Assembly: GCA_943787295.1 (NCBI GenBank) | Contig: CALSLW010000001.1 | Location: forward strand, 701,501 to 765,500 | Length of the DNA stretch: 64,000 bases | Reading direction: 5' to 3' | Source: an uncultured Flavobacteriaceae bacterium | Lineage (GTDB): Bacteria > Bacteroidota > Bacteroidia > Flavobacteriales > Flavobacteriaceae | Shown: one piece after another, positions 35,429-44,486 of the stretch | How the letters are laid out: the number at the start of each line of letters is the position of its first letter | Numbering within the stretch: the stretch's first letter is position 1 | The notes under the pieces: generated by a model | Seen by the model: the letters and a program-made list of their open reading frames with translations, nothing else | What the model was told of the DNA's origin: nothing | Databases searched by the model: none | Made by a program: the position numbers and the translations under genes

Positions 35429-36027
35429 TGCAATTTGTCCCTGCATATTTCCCTTCTATTCAATATATAATGGCTTTAATGAAAGCCAAAGAAGCTAGGT
35501 TTACGCTAGAATCAAATTATCAAAAACAAACCTATCGCAACCGTTGCAGTATCTATGGGGCAAATGGTAAACTCAATTTAACCATCCCTATTCAACACAA
35601 AAAAGATCAAACGCATCAAAAAGATAAAGAAGTAAAAATTCTATGGGAGGAAAACTGGCAGAATCAACATTGGAAATCCATCACCACTGCCTATCGATCT
35701 TCTCCTTTTTTTGAGTTTTATGAAGATGAGCTTAAAGAGCATTTTATTAAAAAATCTGAAGGCTTAATGGAATACAATTTAAACCTTATCGAGGGAGTCT
35801 TGTCCCTGTTAGAGATTGAGATTCCATTTAATTTTAAAGAAAGTTACAGCCCCTTATCGACAACAGAAGAAAGTTGGATTAATGCTAAAATTCAACCCCA
35901 GATTAGATTTCCTGTATACCAGCAAGTGTTTGCTGATAAGCATGGATTTATTCCCTATTTAAGTATACTTGATTTAATCTTTAATCAAGGGCCGCAAAGC
36001 CTTGACTATTTAGAAAATTTAAATTAA
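35428..36027 (+). CDS. WbqC family protein
   Basis: 199 residues from the ATG at 35428, which overlaps the lepB stop as TAATG. MQFVPAYFPSIQYIMALMKA is the typical start of WbqC-like proteins, followed by NRCSIYGANGKLNLTIPI and HWKSITTAYRSSPFFEFYEDEL. The family occurs in surface-polysaccharide clusters, and its biochemical role is not settled. Here it sits downstream of lepB rather than in a sugar cluster. Convergent with the phosphatase gene; the stops overlap by 4 bases. Confidence 0.9.
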   Translation: MQFVPAYFPSIQYIMALMKAKEARFTLESNYQKQTYRNRCSIYGANGKLNLTIPIQHKKDQTHQKDKEVKILWEENWQNQHWKSITTAYRSSPFFEFYEDELKEHFIKKSEGLMEYNLNLIEGVLSLLEIEIPFNFKESYSPLSTTEESWINAKIQPQIRFPVYQQVFADKHGFIPYLSILDLIFNQGPQSLDYLENLN

Positions 36028-37031
36028 TCCCAACCCAAAGTCGTTATGATGGGATAATGATCAGAAAATGACTTTTGAATCACCTCAAAAGAATTCACTT
36101 TGAAATCTTCGTCGACAAATATAAAATCAATTCTTAAAGGGAAGGACGAGAAATAATAGGTTTCCCCTAAACCTTTTCCAGACGTTGCAAAAGCATCTTT
36201 TCTTCCTTTAGATAAAGCTTTATAGGTTTTTGAAAACTGGGTATTATTAAGATCTGTACATAAAATCGATGGGAGATCACTAATTGATTCAACTTCGTCA
36301 AATTGTTCAATCTGACTTAGTTGCTTTTTGAATACTTCGTCAAATTTTATTTGCAAGGCAGTAGAATTAGGATTGGTGAATAAACTATCTTCTTCATTGA
36401 TTCTAAAGGACTCTAAATGCAAGTTATAGACTCTAAATCGCTTACGTCGAAAAGATAAATCAACATATGCACCACTATTCGTAGAGCTATCAAAATCTAT
36501 ATACCCCTGATCGAGAATTGGAAACTTTGAGTAAATCGCTAAAGGGGACTTACCCATGGATCGGTTAGGTTGTATGTACCGATATTCATATGCATCTAAA
36601 CGAGGAGTCCCAGACTTAGAATATTCCTGAAAACAGATTATATCGGGGTTTTTCTCTTGAATCATTTTACTCATCTCCTGAGAAACATCCACTCCCTTTA
36701 TCCAATTGTATTTATTAAACAAACGAACGTTGTAACTCATCACAGAAATCGTAGCACTACTTTTTCGAATGCTATTATTAGGAAATTGGTACAGTAAATT
36801 CCATTCTCCATATCCAATTAAAAACGCCCCCATAAACAATAAAAAAGGCCATTTGATCTTTATCACCCAATAACAAAACAATAGAAGGTTAATTAGAACA
36901 ACAATAGGAACAAATAGGTTTAGAATAGAGAAAATGAAAAATGACGGAATACTCCCCATCAACATCAATTGAAAAATTAACAGTAATATATTGAAGGTGA
37001 GCAATAAGTTCTCAAAAATATTCAGCTTCAT
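36024..37031 (-). CDS. Endonuclease/exonuclease/phosphatase family membrane protein
   Basis: 335 residues with hydrophobic segments at about 6-36, 40-60 and 62-84, then an EEP domain. MSYNVRLFNKYNW, IICFQEYS, RVYNLHLES, CTDLNN and the final SFSDHYPIITTLGW are the DNase-I-like motifs (Asn, Glu, His, Asp-Asn, Asp-His). The active site lies outside the membrane by usual topology. It could be a lipid-linked phosphatase or nuclease; no further assignment. It follows two rhomboid genes on the same strand, 17 bases apart. Confidence 0.88.
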   Translation of the reverse strand: MKLNIFENLLLTFNILLLIFQLMLMGSIPSFFIFSILNLFVPIVVLINLLLFCYWVIKIKWPFLLFMGAFLIGYGEWNLLYQFPNNSIRKSSATISVMSYNVRLFNKYNWIKGVDVSQEMSKMIQEKNPDIICFQEYSKSGTPRLDAYEYRYIQPNRSMGKSPLAIYSKFPILDQGYIDFDSSTNSGAYVDLSFRRKRFRVYNLHLESFRINEEDSLFTNPNSTALQIKFDEVFKKQLSQIEQFDEVESISDLPSILCTDLNNTQFSKTYKALSKGRKDAFATSGKGLGETYYFSSFPLRIDFIFVDEDFKVNSFEVIQKSFSDHYPIITTLGWD

Positions 37032-37048
37032 AGGAAAATGATTGGGGA

Positions 37049-37921
37049 TTATTTTTTACCTGCCTTAAAGAGATAATCTTTTTCTTCTTTTGATAAACTA
37101 TCATAACCCGAGGCGCTAATTTTATCGAGGATACGATCAATTTTCTCTTGATTACTGGTTGTAGGTTTTCGGGTTTTACGAGTAGTTGATTTGTGAACCT
37201 TCGTCATTTTTGGCTTTGCCTTAAACAAATTAGAAAGCCATTTCCAGAAGCGCTCAAAATCACTTCCTATATCCTTGCCATTTTGCAATTGTTGTGCATA
37301 AAAATATCCTAGTCCAGCCCCACCAATATGGGCTAAGTGACCGCCAGCATTTCCAGTGGGAATTTGCAAAATATCCACTATAACTAATGCAATCCCAACA
37401 TACATTAACTTGACATTGAAGAACAACAATCGCACTTCTTGAGTAGGCATATAGGTACAACTAAAAATCAGTACAGCCATTACCCCCGCAGAGGCGCCAA
37501 CCATTTGCGGAGACTGGTCTTTAAAGACCGGAAATATCGCATAACTTAAAAGAAAAACTAAACCACCTAAAAGAATTCCCATAAAGTAAACATTGATAAA
37601 ACGCTGGGAGGAAAACAAGTTTAGAAAGAATTGTGATGCGTAATACAACAGCAGCATGTTCCAAAAGATATGCCCTAAACTGTCATGCAAAAACCCATAG
37701 GTGAACAAACTCCATGGTTGGTAGATAAAAGTCTCTAAAGAAGAGGGAAGCTCAAATAAGGACAGAAAACTTTGCGGGGGCATATCGAATAAAAATAAGA
37801 TAGAGCGCAAGAAAAAAGGCACGACAAAACAGACCACATTGATCACGATCAATTTCTCTGCAATATTGAATTGACTAAACCGCTGAAGAAATGTGTTGAA
37901 TCGACTCATAATTAATTCCAA
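37049..37921 (-). CDS. Rhomboid family intramembrane protease (second copy)
   Basis: 290 residues with about six membrane segments. Motifs: HDSLGHIFWNMLLLYYAS near residue 75, the catalytic GASAG near 140, and the catalytic His in AHIGGAGLGYF near 195. A roughly 75-residue basic, cytosolic tail follows. Overlaps the first rhomboid by 10 bases. It cuts membrane-embedded helices of unknown targets. Confidence 0.93.
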   Translation of the reverse strand: MELIMSRFNTFLQRFSQFNIAEKLIVINVVCFVVPFFLRSILFLFDMPPQSFLSLFELPSSLETFIYQPWSLFTYGFLHDSLGHIFWNMLLLYYASQFFLNLFSSQRFINVYFMGILLGGLVFLLSYAIFPVFKDQSPQMVGASAGVMAVLIFSCTYMPTQEVRLLFFNVKLMYVGIALVIVDILQIPTGNAGGHLAHIGGAGLGYFYAQQLQNGKDIGSDFERFWKWLSNLFKAKPKMTKVHKSTTRKTRKPTTSNQEKIDRILDKISASGYDSLSKEEKDYLFKAGKK

Positions 37922-38649
37922 CGATTTTGATTAAACTGATTTTTTTTCCAGTAATACATCATCAAAAATCCTGTTACTGCACCCCCCACATGGGCAAAGT
38001 GGGCAATCGGTCCGATCGAATAGGAAGAAAACCCAAAGAACAAATCACCTAATATGAGTATGGGAACAAAATATTTAGCCTTAATCGGGATAGGAACAAA
38101 AATTAAAAATAGAGGAACGTTAGGAAACATAAAGGCAAAAGCTACTAATATTCCATATAATGCGCCAGAAGCTCCTACCATGGATGCAAAATAGCTGCCA
38201 TAGGCTCCAATAACATCTTCTCGAGAGACATATTCTAACCAGCCCTCGCCTATCCTATCTACTGCGATAGAATTGATGATTTCTTGGGTAGCAAAACCGG
38301 CTTCATTCAAAACTGCCGTTACTGAGTGAAATTGATAGGCATAAGCCAATAGTTGTATGATCGCTGCACCCAGTCCGGCAGAAAAATAATAGAACAAGAA
38401 TTTTTTCTTTCCCCAAAGCTGTTCAAGAGGTGACCCAAACATCCATAGACCAAACATATTGAAAAAAATATGAGAAACATTAGCATGCATAAACATATGG
38501 GTAATGGGTTGCCATATTTGAAAAGTGGGATTGAGATAAAAATGAAGAGCCATTTGTTCTATAAAGAAATCTCCCAGTATGTTTGCAGCAAAAAAGAAAA
38601 TCCCATTGATAATCAACAAGTGCTTCACCGTTTCTGTTACCCCCCTCAT
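37912..38649 (-). CDS. Rhomboid family intramembrane protease (first copy)
   Basis: 245 residues. HANVSHIFFNMFGLWMFGSPLEQLWGKKKFLFYYF near residue 52 is the L1-loop signature, GASGALYGIL holds the Ser, and AHVGGAVTGFLM holds the His. It follows mutL with a 1-base overlap, so mutL and both rhomboids are one transcript. The two copies differ clearly, so the duplication is old. Confidence 0.94.
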   Translation of the reverse strand: MRGVTETVKHLLIINGIFFFAANILGDFFIEQMALHFYLNPTFQIWQPITHMFMHANVSHIFFNMFGLWMFGSPLEQLWGKKKFLFYYFSAGLGAAIIQLLAYAYQFHSVTAVLNEAGFATQEIINSIAVDRIGEGWLEYVSREDVIGAYGSYFASMVGASGALYGILVAFAFMFPNVPLFLIFVPIPIKAKYFVPILILGDLFFGFSSYSIGPIAHFAHVGGAVTGFLMMYYWKKNQFNQNRWN

Positions 38650-40445
38650 TAGCTAAACTTTTTTTCTAATTCTTCTTTTGTCAAAGAAACAAAAATCTGT
38701 CGATTAAACGGAGACAGCTGTGCCTCTTTACAGGCAAATAAGTCATTGACTAATTTTTGTTGCTCTTCAACTTTTAAAACTTTTCCTCTTTTAATTGATA
38801 GTGTTTTAACAAGGGATTTTACTAATACATCTGTTTGAGTAAAGGTGTCTTGTGGTTGATCGTTTTCAATGGCGGTGAATAAATCCTCAAACACCTTCAC
38901 TGCCATGTTTTCTGAACATACACTGGGGATTCCTAAAACCTCAACACTGCCATTTTTTTGTTCCCCTAAATGGAATCCTACAGTCACTAACAGGCTTTGA
39001 TAATCGTCAAAAAGTCCTACTTGTAGAGCGCTTAAAGGGATTTGTAATGGAAATAGCAATTGCTGACTCGCAGAATTCGCATGGGTAACATTCGCCAGAA
39101 AAAATTCATATAAAATACGTTCATGGGCTCTTTGCTGATCAATCAATAAGAGTGCGGCTCCAGTAGAACTCACCACATAACGATTCATCAATTGAAATAT
39201 CTTTTGCTCGCCCATGCTTTGTTCCACCTCTTCGTTTGACAACAAACTCATTGGGGTAGATTCTGTACTTCCCACCTCTTGATAGAGGGATTCCCACTGC
39301 GGGCTTAATTTTGAAGAAAAGGATTGTGGAGCTTGATTGCTAAATGGATTAAAACTGCGATCCACTTCTATCTTTGGCGATACAGCAGATTGATCAACTT
39401 GTTGATAGGGAACATCTAAATTTGGATCTCGATCAAAATCTAGTGTAGGAGTAACTTGAAACATCCCCAAACTGTGCTTTACTGCAGAGCGAAGAATGGC
39501 AAATAAACTTTGCTCATTTTCAAATTTAACTTCGGTCTTTGTTGGGTGAATATTGATGTCAATGGTGTCTGGGGCTAAATCAAAAAAAAGGAAATAACCC
39601 GGATAACTACCGTCGTTCAATAAACCATCATATGCGGTACAGATCGCATGATGCAGAAAACTACTTTTGACAAATCTTCTATTGACAATAAAGAACTGCA
39701 TTCCCCTACTTCGTTTCGCGGCTTCGGGTTTTAAAACAAAACCGTTGATTGCAGAAACAGAAGTGTTTTCTTCTACTGGCACTAACTTATCTTCTATTTT
39801 ATTGCCAAAGACATGAATTAAACGTTGCTTTAATTTGCCAGCTGGAAGGTCAAACAATTCTGAACTTCCATGAATCATCGAGAAACTCAATTCTGGATGT
39901 GCAATAGCTACGCGATGAAATTCATCGATAATATGTCTTAATTCGACGGTGTTTGACTTGAGAAAATTGCGTCGAGCAGGAACATTAAAAAAAAGATTAC
40001 TCACTGACATTGAAGTACCTACCGGCGCAACAAGCATTTCTTGCTCTTTAATTTCTCCCCCTGCTATTTTAATTTTGGTGGCGAGTTCATCGATTTCTCG
40101 TTTGGTATGCATTTCTACTTGTGCAACCGCTGCGATAGAAGCGAGTGCTTCTCCGCGAAATCCTTTGGTATGCAAAGCAAATAAATCATTTGAGTGTTTT
40201 ATTTTCGATGTTGCGTGACGTTCAAAAGCCAATCGCGCATCAGTCGCACTCATCCCTAAACCGTTATCGACCACTTGGATTAATTGTTTTCCAGCTTCTT
40301 TAACAATAAGCTGAATGCTAGACGCTTTTGCATCAATGGCATTTTCTAGTAATTCTTTTACGACAGATGAGGGACGTTGTACTACTTCTCCAGCGGCAAT
40401 TTGATTGGCGACATGATCAGGAAGTAAAGCAATGATATCTTCCAT
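38649..40445 (-). CDS. mutL: DNA mismatch repair protein MutL
   Basis: 598 residues. The GHKL ATPase region is complete: QIAAGEVVQRPSSVVKELLENAIDA, VVDNGLGM, RHATSKI, TKGFRGEALASIA and the GTSMSVSNLFFNVPAR stretch. In the C-terminal domain the endonuclease box DQHAX2EX4E reads DQQRAHERILYE (residues 436-447), losing its His, and the CPHGRP box reads SPFNRQ near 578, so the strand-nicking activity of MutH-less bacteria is probably lost or changed. First gene of the mutL-rhomboid group or the second after a small membrane gene, 3 bases upstream. Confidence 0.95.
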   Translation of the reverse strand: MEDIIALLPDHVANQIAAGEVVQRPSSVVKELLENAIDAKASSIQLIVKEAGKQLIQVVDNGLGMSATDARLAFERHATSKIKHSNDLFALHTKGFRGEALASIAAVAQVEMHTKREIDELATKIKIAGGEIKEQEMLVAPVGTSMSVSNLFFNVPARRNFLKSNTVELRHIIDEFHRVAIAHPELSFSMIHGSSELFDLPAGKLKQRLIHVFGNKIEDKLVPVEENTSVSAINGFVLKPEAAKRSRGMQFFIVNRRFVKSSFLHHAICTAYDGLLNDGSYPGYFLFFDLAPDTIDINIHPTKTEVKFENEQSLFAILRSAVKHSLGMFQVTPTLDFDRDPNLDVPYQQVDQSAVSPKIEVDRSFNPFSNQAPQSFSSKLSPQWESLYQEVGSTESTPMSLLSNEEVEQSMGEQKIFQLMNRYVVSSTGAALLLIDQQRAHERILYEFFLANVTHANSASQQLLFPLQIPLSALQVGLFDDYQSLLVTVGFHLGEQKNGSVEVLGIPSVCSENMAVKVFEDLFTAIENDQPQDTFTQTDVLVKSLVKTLSIKRGKVLKVEEQQKLVNDLFACKEAQLSPFNRQIFVSLTKEELEKKFS

Positions 40446-40448
40446 GAA

Positions 40449-40739
40449 CTAGTTGCGAAATATAGATAGATCGAAATCAATGATGAATAAAAAGATCAAC
40501 ACTAATACACCAATAATAATCAAAAGTGTAGGAGAAAAAGAGCGATTATTCCTGTTGCGGCTCACTTGACGGGCTTCTTGCCATTTCTTGCCAAAATCAT
40601 TCGCATTATAGGTGTCTCTATATTTATTAAAGGTGGAATCAAAATCATAAGGATTTTCAATTTCCTTTCCTTTATAATATCGCGGAGTATAGTTATACCT
40701 GCGGTTGCGATTTAATTTAAAAAGATTTGATTTTAACAT
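40449..40739 (-). CDS. Small membrane protein with one C-terminal helix
   Basis: 96 residues, basic and Tyr/Asn-rich at the N-terminus (MLKSNLFKLNRNRRYNYTPRYYKG), with a single hydrophobic segment at about residues 70-88 (TLLIIIGVLVLIFLFIIDF). It ends 3 bases before mutL and starts about 65 bases after ribH. Similar proteins occur beside ribH or mutL in flavobacteria, from memory; function unknown. Confidence 0.8.
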   Translation of the reverse strand: MLKSNLFKLNRNRRYNYTPRYYKGKEIENPYDFDSTFNKYRDTYNANDFGKKWQEARQVSRNRNNRSFSPTLLIIIGVLVLIFLFIIDFDLSIFRN

Positions 40740-40804
40740 ACTAATTCTTTTCTCTAAAGTACATTTTTTCGCAAAAAGGGTTCTGAAAAAAGAAGGAAAA
40801 AAGC

Positions 40805-41287
40805 CTACTGTTTTGCTAGGGCAATCATTTTTAAAGCGGTTATAGCTGCTTCTACTCCTTTATTCCCGTGTTGACCGCCACTTCGATCAATGGCCTGTTG
40901 AAGTGTATTGTCTGTCAAAACACAAAAAACAACGGGGCGATCAGAGCTTAGATTAAGAGAGACAATTCCTTGCGTAACTCCTTGACATACAAAATCAAAA
41001 TGCTTTGTTTCACCTTGAATAACACTCCCAATCACAATCACTGCATCGACTGCTTTTGTCAGAGCTTTTTTGGCACCAAAAACCAACTCAAAACTTCCAG
41101 GAACATTTGAACGAAGGATGTTTTCTTCTTGCATTCCACAAGCAATTAGTGCTTCTTTAGCCCCTAGAAACAAACCCTCGGTAATCTGACTGTTCCACTC
41201 GGATACAACAATAGCTACCTTATAGTTTTGGCCAGAAGGAACTTCGTTGGGATTAAAATCAGATAAATTGCTATGGGCAGTTGCCAT
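40805..41287 (-). CDS. ribH: 6,7-dimethyl-8-ribityllumazine synthase
   Basis: 160 residues, the normal size. VVSEWNSQITEGLFLGA, VPGSFELVFGAKKA and IVIGSVIQGETKHFDFVCQ are the signature segments; the catalytic His is in the last. It is the penultimate step of riboflavin synthesis, producing dimethylribityllumazine in icosahedral or pentameric shells. It follows the TPR gene by 3 bases on the same strand. Confidence 0.96.
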   Translation of the reverse strand: MATAHSNLSDFNPNEVPSGQNYKVAIVVSEWNSQITEGLFLGAKEALIACGMQEENILRSNVPGSFELVFGAKKALTKAVDAVIVIGSVIQGETKHFDFVCQGVTQGIVSLNLSSDRPVVFCVLTDNTLQQAIDRSGGQHGNKGVEAAITALKMIALAKQ

Positions 41288-41290
41288 GAA

Positions 41291-42052
41291 TTATTGATTT
41301 TCTAAACGACCAATTTGAATTTCGATTTGCGCTGCTTCTGGAGAAGCAGAAAATTCGTCTTGAATACGCTTAAAAAATCCTAAAGCTTCGCTGTTTTGAT
41401 TCATATTCGCACCTACTAGACCCGCTTTGAATAAGTACTTAGGAGTCGTAAAACCATTATCGCTTGCTTTTATCGCTGCTTTGTAGTACTTAAGGGCTTT
41501 TTGATTGTCTCCTAACTGAGCATGTGCATCTCCTAAAGCTCCATTCGCTAATGCAGACAATAAAACGTCATCTGAACTAAAGTCCTCGAGATAACTAATG
41601 GCCTTTTCATATTGTTTTGTATTGAGGTAAGCCATACCTGTACTGTATTGTGCAAGACCAGCTGCGGGAGTACCACTGTAATTTTCAATAATATCTAAGA
41701 AACCATATTTTCCATCTCCACCGTTGATTGCTCTTTCGTATAAAGCTTTACTTTCCTCCCCGTTTACTGCAAGGTTGAAATAGTACTGTGCTTGATTTAA
41801 TTCAGAAACAGCCGTTTCGTTCTTTGGCGTAAGCACATAAGAATCATACGCTAAGTAACCTAGCACAACAACTGTGATTGCTCCAATAAGGCTTAAGATT
41901 ATATTTTGATTATTTGCAACAAATTCTTCTGTCTTAGAAGCATTCGCATCTAGGGTTTCAAATACCTCTGCTGTTGTACTTTCTAACTGTTGTTCTTCGA
42001 CTTGTGGCTTCGCTATTGATTTTTTTGCGCCGCGTTTTTTGTATGTTGCCAT
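41291..42052 (-). CDS. Membrane-anchored tetratricopeptide protein, YfgM-like
   Basis: 253 residues. The N-terminal cytosolic part is basic and then Glu/Thr-rich, one membrane segment at about 52-70 (LSLIGAITVVVLGYLAYDSY), and the remainder forms TPR-like helices such as QYEKAISYLEDFSSDDVLLSALANGALGDAHAQLG and ALKYYKAAIKAS. This layout matches YfgM-type periplasmic chaperone-like proteins. Function inferred only from fold. Divergent from recF. Confidence 0.82.
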   Translation of the reverse strand: MATYKKRGAKKSIAKPQVEEQQLESTTAEVFETLDANASKTEEFVANNQNIILSLIGAITVVVLGYLAYDSYVLTPKNETAVSELNQAQYYFNLAVNGEESKALYERAINGGDGKYGFLDIIENYSGTPAAGLAQYSTGMAYLNTKQYEKAISYLEDFSSDDVLLSALANGALGDAHAQLGDNQKALKYYKAAIKASDNGFTTPKYLFKAGLVGANMNQNSEALGFFKRIQDEFSASPEAAQIEIQIGRLENQ

Positions 42053-42134
42053 GGTTTCTTTGTATTTAAGAGCCCAAAAATAAACTTTTTATTCCAATCG
42101 TAAAAGGACCTTTGTGTTTCTTATATTAGCAGCG

Positions 42135-43217
42135 ATGAAATTAACTACTCTCTCGCTAACAAACTATAAAAATATTACCGCAGCATCTTACCAATTTGAT
42201 GCGCGCATTAACTGCTTTATCGGCAAGAATGGAGTAGGGAAATCTAATGTCTTAGACGCCATCTATCATTTGTGTTTTGGGAAAGGATATTTCAACGCTT
42301 CTGCTGTTCAAAATATTCAATTTGACAAAGAATTCTTTTTGCTTGAAGGTGTTTTTGAAAGAGAGAAAAAAGAAGAAAAGATCGTATGCAGTTTAAAAAA
42401 GGGAAATAAAAAAACCATGAAGCGCAATGGGAAAGTCTATGACCGCTTAGCAGACCACATAGGTTTGCTTCCTTTAGTGATTATTTCTCCAGCAGACCGC
42501 GACCTTATCATCGAGGGAAGCAGCACCCGTAGAAAATTTATCGACGGGGTGATGGGACAAACAAATAAAGCCTACCTCAAAGACCTTTTACAATACAAAA
42601 AAACGCTAGCACAACGCAATGCCTTACTAAAGTATTTTGTAGCCAACCAAACTTTTGATCAAGAGACATTGTCAATTTACGATACACAACTCATTCAATT
42701 GGGCACAAGGATCTATGAAAAAAGAAAAAGCTTTTTAGCCACCTTTATCCCTATTGTAAAAAATCATTACAAAAGTATTAGCAAGAGCTTAGAAGAGATT
42801 GATATTCAATACATCAGTGACTTACACCAGCAGGATTTTACTAGCCTACTTCAAAACAGCCTGACAAAAGACCGTATAGCGCAATTCACCACTGCTGGGT
42901 CCCATAAAGAGGATTTAGACTTTTTAATTCATGGGCAGCCAATTAAAAAATTTGGCAGTCAAGGACAACAAAAATCATTTCTAATCGCCTTAAAATTAGC
43001 TCAGTTTGATTTTATTAAAGCAAAAGCAAAAGTTGCACCCATTATGCTACTAGACGATGTTTTTGATAAGCTAGACCAAGATCGTGTAGCATTAATCATG
43101 CAATTAGTAGAGCGGGATCACTTTGGGCAACTATTCTTATCAGACACTCATCAAGATCGCACTTTGGCAGCATTAGAGACCACACAACTGTCTTACACTC
43201 TTTTTGAGCTATCTTAA
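42135..43217 (+). CDS. recF: RecF DNA repair protein
   Basis: 360 residues from the ATG at 42135 (MKLTTLSLTNYKNITAASYQFD); the frame opens 7 codons earlier, in the leader. Walker A FIGKNGVGKSNVLDAIYHLCFGKGYF lies at residues 28-53, the signature GSQGQQKSFLIALKLAQFDF near 285 and Walker B MLLDDVFDKLDQDR near 318. It loads RecA at gaps with RecO and RecR. Downstream lies a lipoprotein gene, not the usual gyrB. Confidence 0.95.
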   Translation: MKLTTLSLTNYKNITAASYQFDARINCFIGKNGVGKSNVLDAIYHLCFGKGYFNASAVQNIQFDKEFFLLEGVFEREKKEEKIVCSLKKGNKKTMKRNGKVYDRLADHIGLLPLVIISPADRDLIIEGSSTRRKFIDGVMGQTNKAYLKDLLQYKKTLAQRNALLKYFVANQTFDQETLSIYDTQLIQLGTRIYEKRKSFLATFIPIVKNHYKSISKSLEEIDIQYISDLHQQDFTSLLQNSLTKDRIAQFTTAGSHKEDLDFLIHGQPIKKFGSQGQQKSFLIALKLAQFDFIKAKAKVAPIMLLDDVFDKLDQDRVALIMQLVERDHFGQLFLSDTHQDRTLAALETTQLSYTLFELS

Positions 43218-43235
43218 ATTTCTTACCTTAGTTCC

Positions 43236-43652
43236 ATGCGCAAAACACTCTTTCTTCTTCTTCTAACTACCGTTCTATGGAGTTCTTGCACAAGTGTTTC
43301 AAAAGATGATATTAAGCATTTAAAAGGCTATTGGGAGATCGCATCGGTTGCGTCACATGGGGAGGTTTTTCAACCAAAGGGAGCACCCCCTTCAGTTGAT
43401 TTTTATCAAATGATTAATGACAGCCTAGGAACAAAAAAGAAATTAGTTCCCAGCTTTGGAGAAAAGTACAGTGGCTCTGAAGATGAAATTGATTTTAGGG
43501 TAATTAAAAAAGAAGGAAAATACTTCATTCAATTCTTTAATGCTTTAGAAGAATGGGAAGAAGAAATAACTAAACTCAATACAACAGAATTAATCCTTCT
43601 TCATTCAGAGAAATCTTATCATTATAAGCGTCATCAAAAAATCACTCTATAA
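43236..43652 (+). CDS. Small lipoprotein, lipocalin-like
   Basis: 138 residues with a lipoprotein signal (LLTTVLWSSC, Cys at 18). The mature part begins HLKGYWEIASVASHG, the typical start of flavobacterial lipocalin-like proteins, followed by beta strands such as GKYFIQFFNALEEWEEEITKL. It is probably a surface or periplasmic lipoprotein. The stop overlaps the next start (TAATG). Function unknown. Confidence 0.78.
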   Translation: MRKTLFLLLLTTVLWSSCTSVSKDDIKHLKGYWEIASVASHGEVFQPKGAPPSVDFYQMINDSLGTKKKLVPSFGEKYSGSEDEIDFRVIKKEGKYFIQFFNALEEWEEEITKLNTTELILLHSEKSYHYKRHQKITL

Positions 43653-43954
43653 TGTCTAAGAAAAAACGCTCTTTTGAACCTCAGCCCATCAACGCTGTTT
43701 TACAACAAATCACAGAACAAAGAAACCTTGCAAAAGGGCTAAACCAACTCAAGATAAAACAGGCTTGGGAAGAAACTGTTGGAGTCAATGTAAGTCAATA
43801 CACCCAAGAAATTTCATTGAGAGGAAAAACCCTTTATATTCAATTAACTTCTGCCCCATTGCGAGAGGAACTTTCCTATGGAAAAGAAAAAATCCTAAAA
43901 CATCTAAACGATGCTTTAGGATCTGATGAGATTCAAAAAATTGTTTTACGCTAA
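43652..43954 (+). CDS. DUF721 family protein
   Basis: 100 residues. The segment [59 protein letters not shown] is the DUF721 (DciA-like) pattern: a WxxxVG helix, followed by strands and a helix. DciA loads the replicative helicase in many bacteria that lack DnaC, so a replication role is possible; Bacteroidota versions are less well studied. Starts in overlap with the lipoprotein gene; stops overlap ndk by 4 bases. Confidence 0.88.
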   Translation: MSKKKRSFEPQPINAVLQQITEQRNLAKGLNQLKIKQAWEETVGVNVSQYTQEISLRGKTLYIQLTSAPLREELSYGKEKILKHLNDALGSDEIQKIVLR

Positions 43955-44370
43955 AAAATTTCTCTTCCAGAAAAGTGAAAAGCACCCTCGATCGCAGCAT
44001 TCTCGTCACTATCTGAACCGTGAACTGCGTTCTCTCCCATTGAAGTGGCATAGAGTTTACGAATGGTTCCTTCTGCAGCATCTGCTGGATTAGTCGAACC
44101 GATTAGTGTTCTAAAATCATTTACGGCATTGTCTTTTTCTAAGATCGCAGCGATGATAGGCCCACGTGTCATAAACTCGACTAATTCCCCAAAAAATGGG
44201 CGCTCATTATGAACGCTGTAAAAAGTTTCAGCATCTGCTTTAGAAAGTTGTGTTTTTTTCAATGCAACAATACGAAAGCCTGCAGCAGTGATTTTTTCTA
44301 AAATGGCACCTGTATGACCGTTTTCAACCGCATCTGGTTTGATCATTGTAAATGTTCTATTCGTTGTCAT
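43951..44370 (-). CDS. ndk: Nucleoside diphosphate kinase
   Basis: 139 residues. [21 protein letters not shown] is the N-terminal signature and [16 protein letters not shown] holds the active His. Keeps nucleoside triphosphate pools balanced. It stands alone on the minus strand with a -7 motif upstream, and is convergent with the DUF721 gene. Confidence 0.97.
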   Translation of the reverse strand: MTTNRTFTMIKPDAVENGHTGAILEKITAAGFRIVALKKTQLSKADAETFYSVHNERPFFGELVEFMTRGPIIAAILEKDNAVNDFRTLIGSTNPADAAEGTIRKLYATSMGENAVHGSDSDENAAIEGAFHFSGREIF

Positions 44371-44386
44371 AGTTTTTTTTGTGCTG

Positions 44387-44394
44387 CAAATGTA
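44387..44394 (-). promoter_or_regulatory. Bacteroidota -7 promoter element of ndk
   Basis: TACATTTG on the minus strand matches TAnnTTTG, 16 bases before the ndk ATG at 44370. The -33 element is unclear. Confidence 0.5.
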
Positions 44395-44471
44395 GCAAAA
44401 TATCTCAGGTTCTATCCCTAAGTCTTTTTATTATTCAAATACAATTGTTTTCATTACTCTCCTATGTTTGG

Positions 44472-44479
44472 TATATTTG
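44472..44479 (+). promoter_or_regulatory. Bacteroidota -7 promoter element of the DHH phosphoesterase operon
   Basis: TATATTTG matches TAnnTTTG. A TTG lies 24 bases upstream (44445-44447), slightly further than usual. The ATG is at 44487, so the leader would be very short. Confidence 0.5.
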
Positions 44480-44486
44480 ATGCGTT

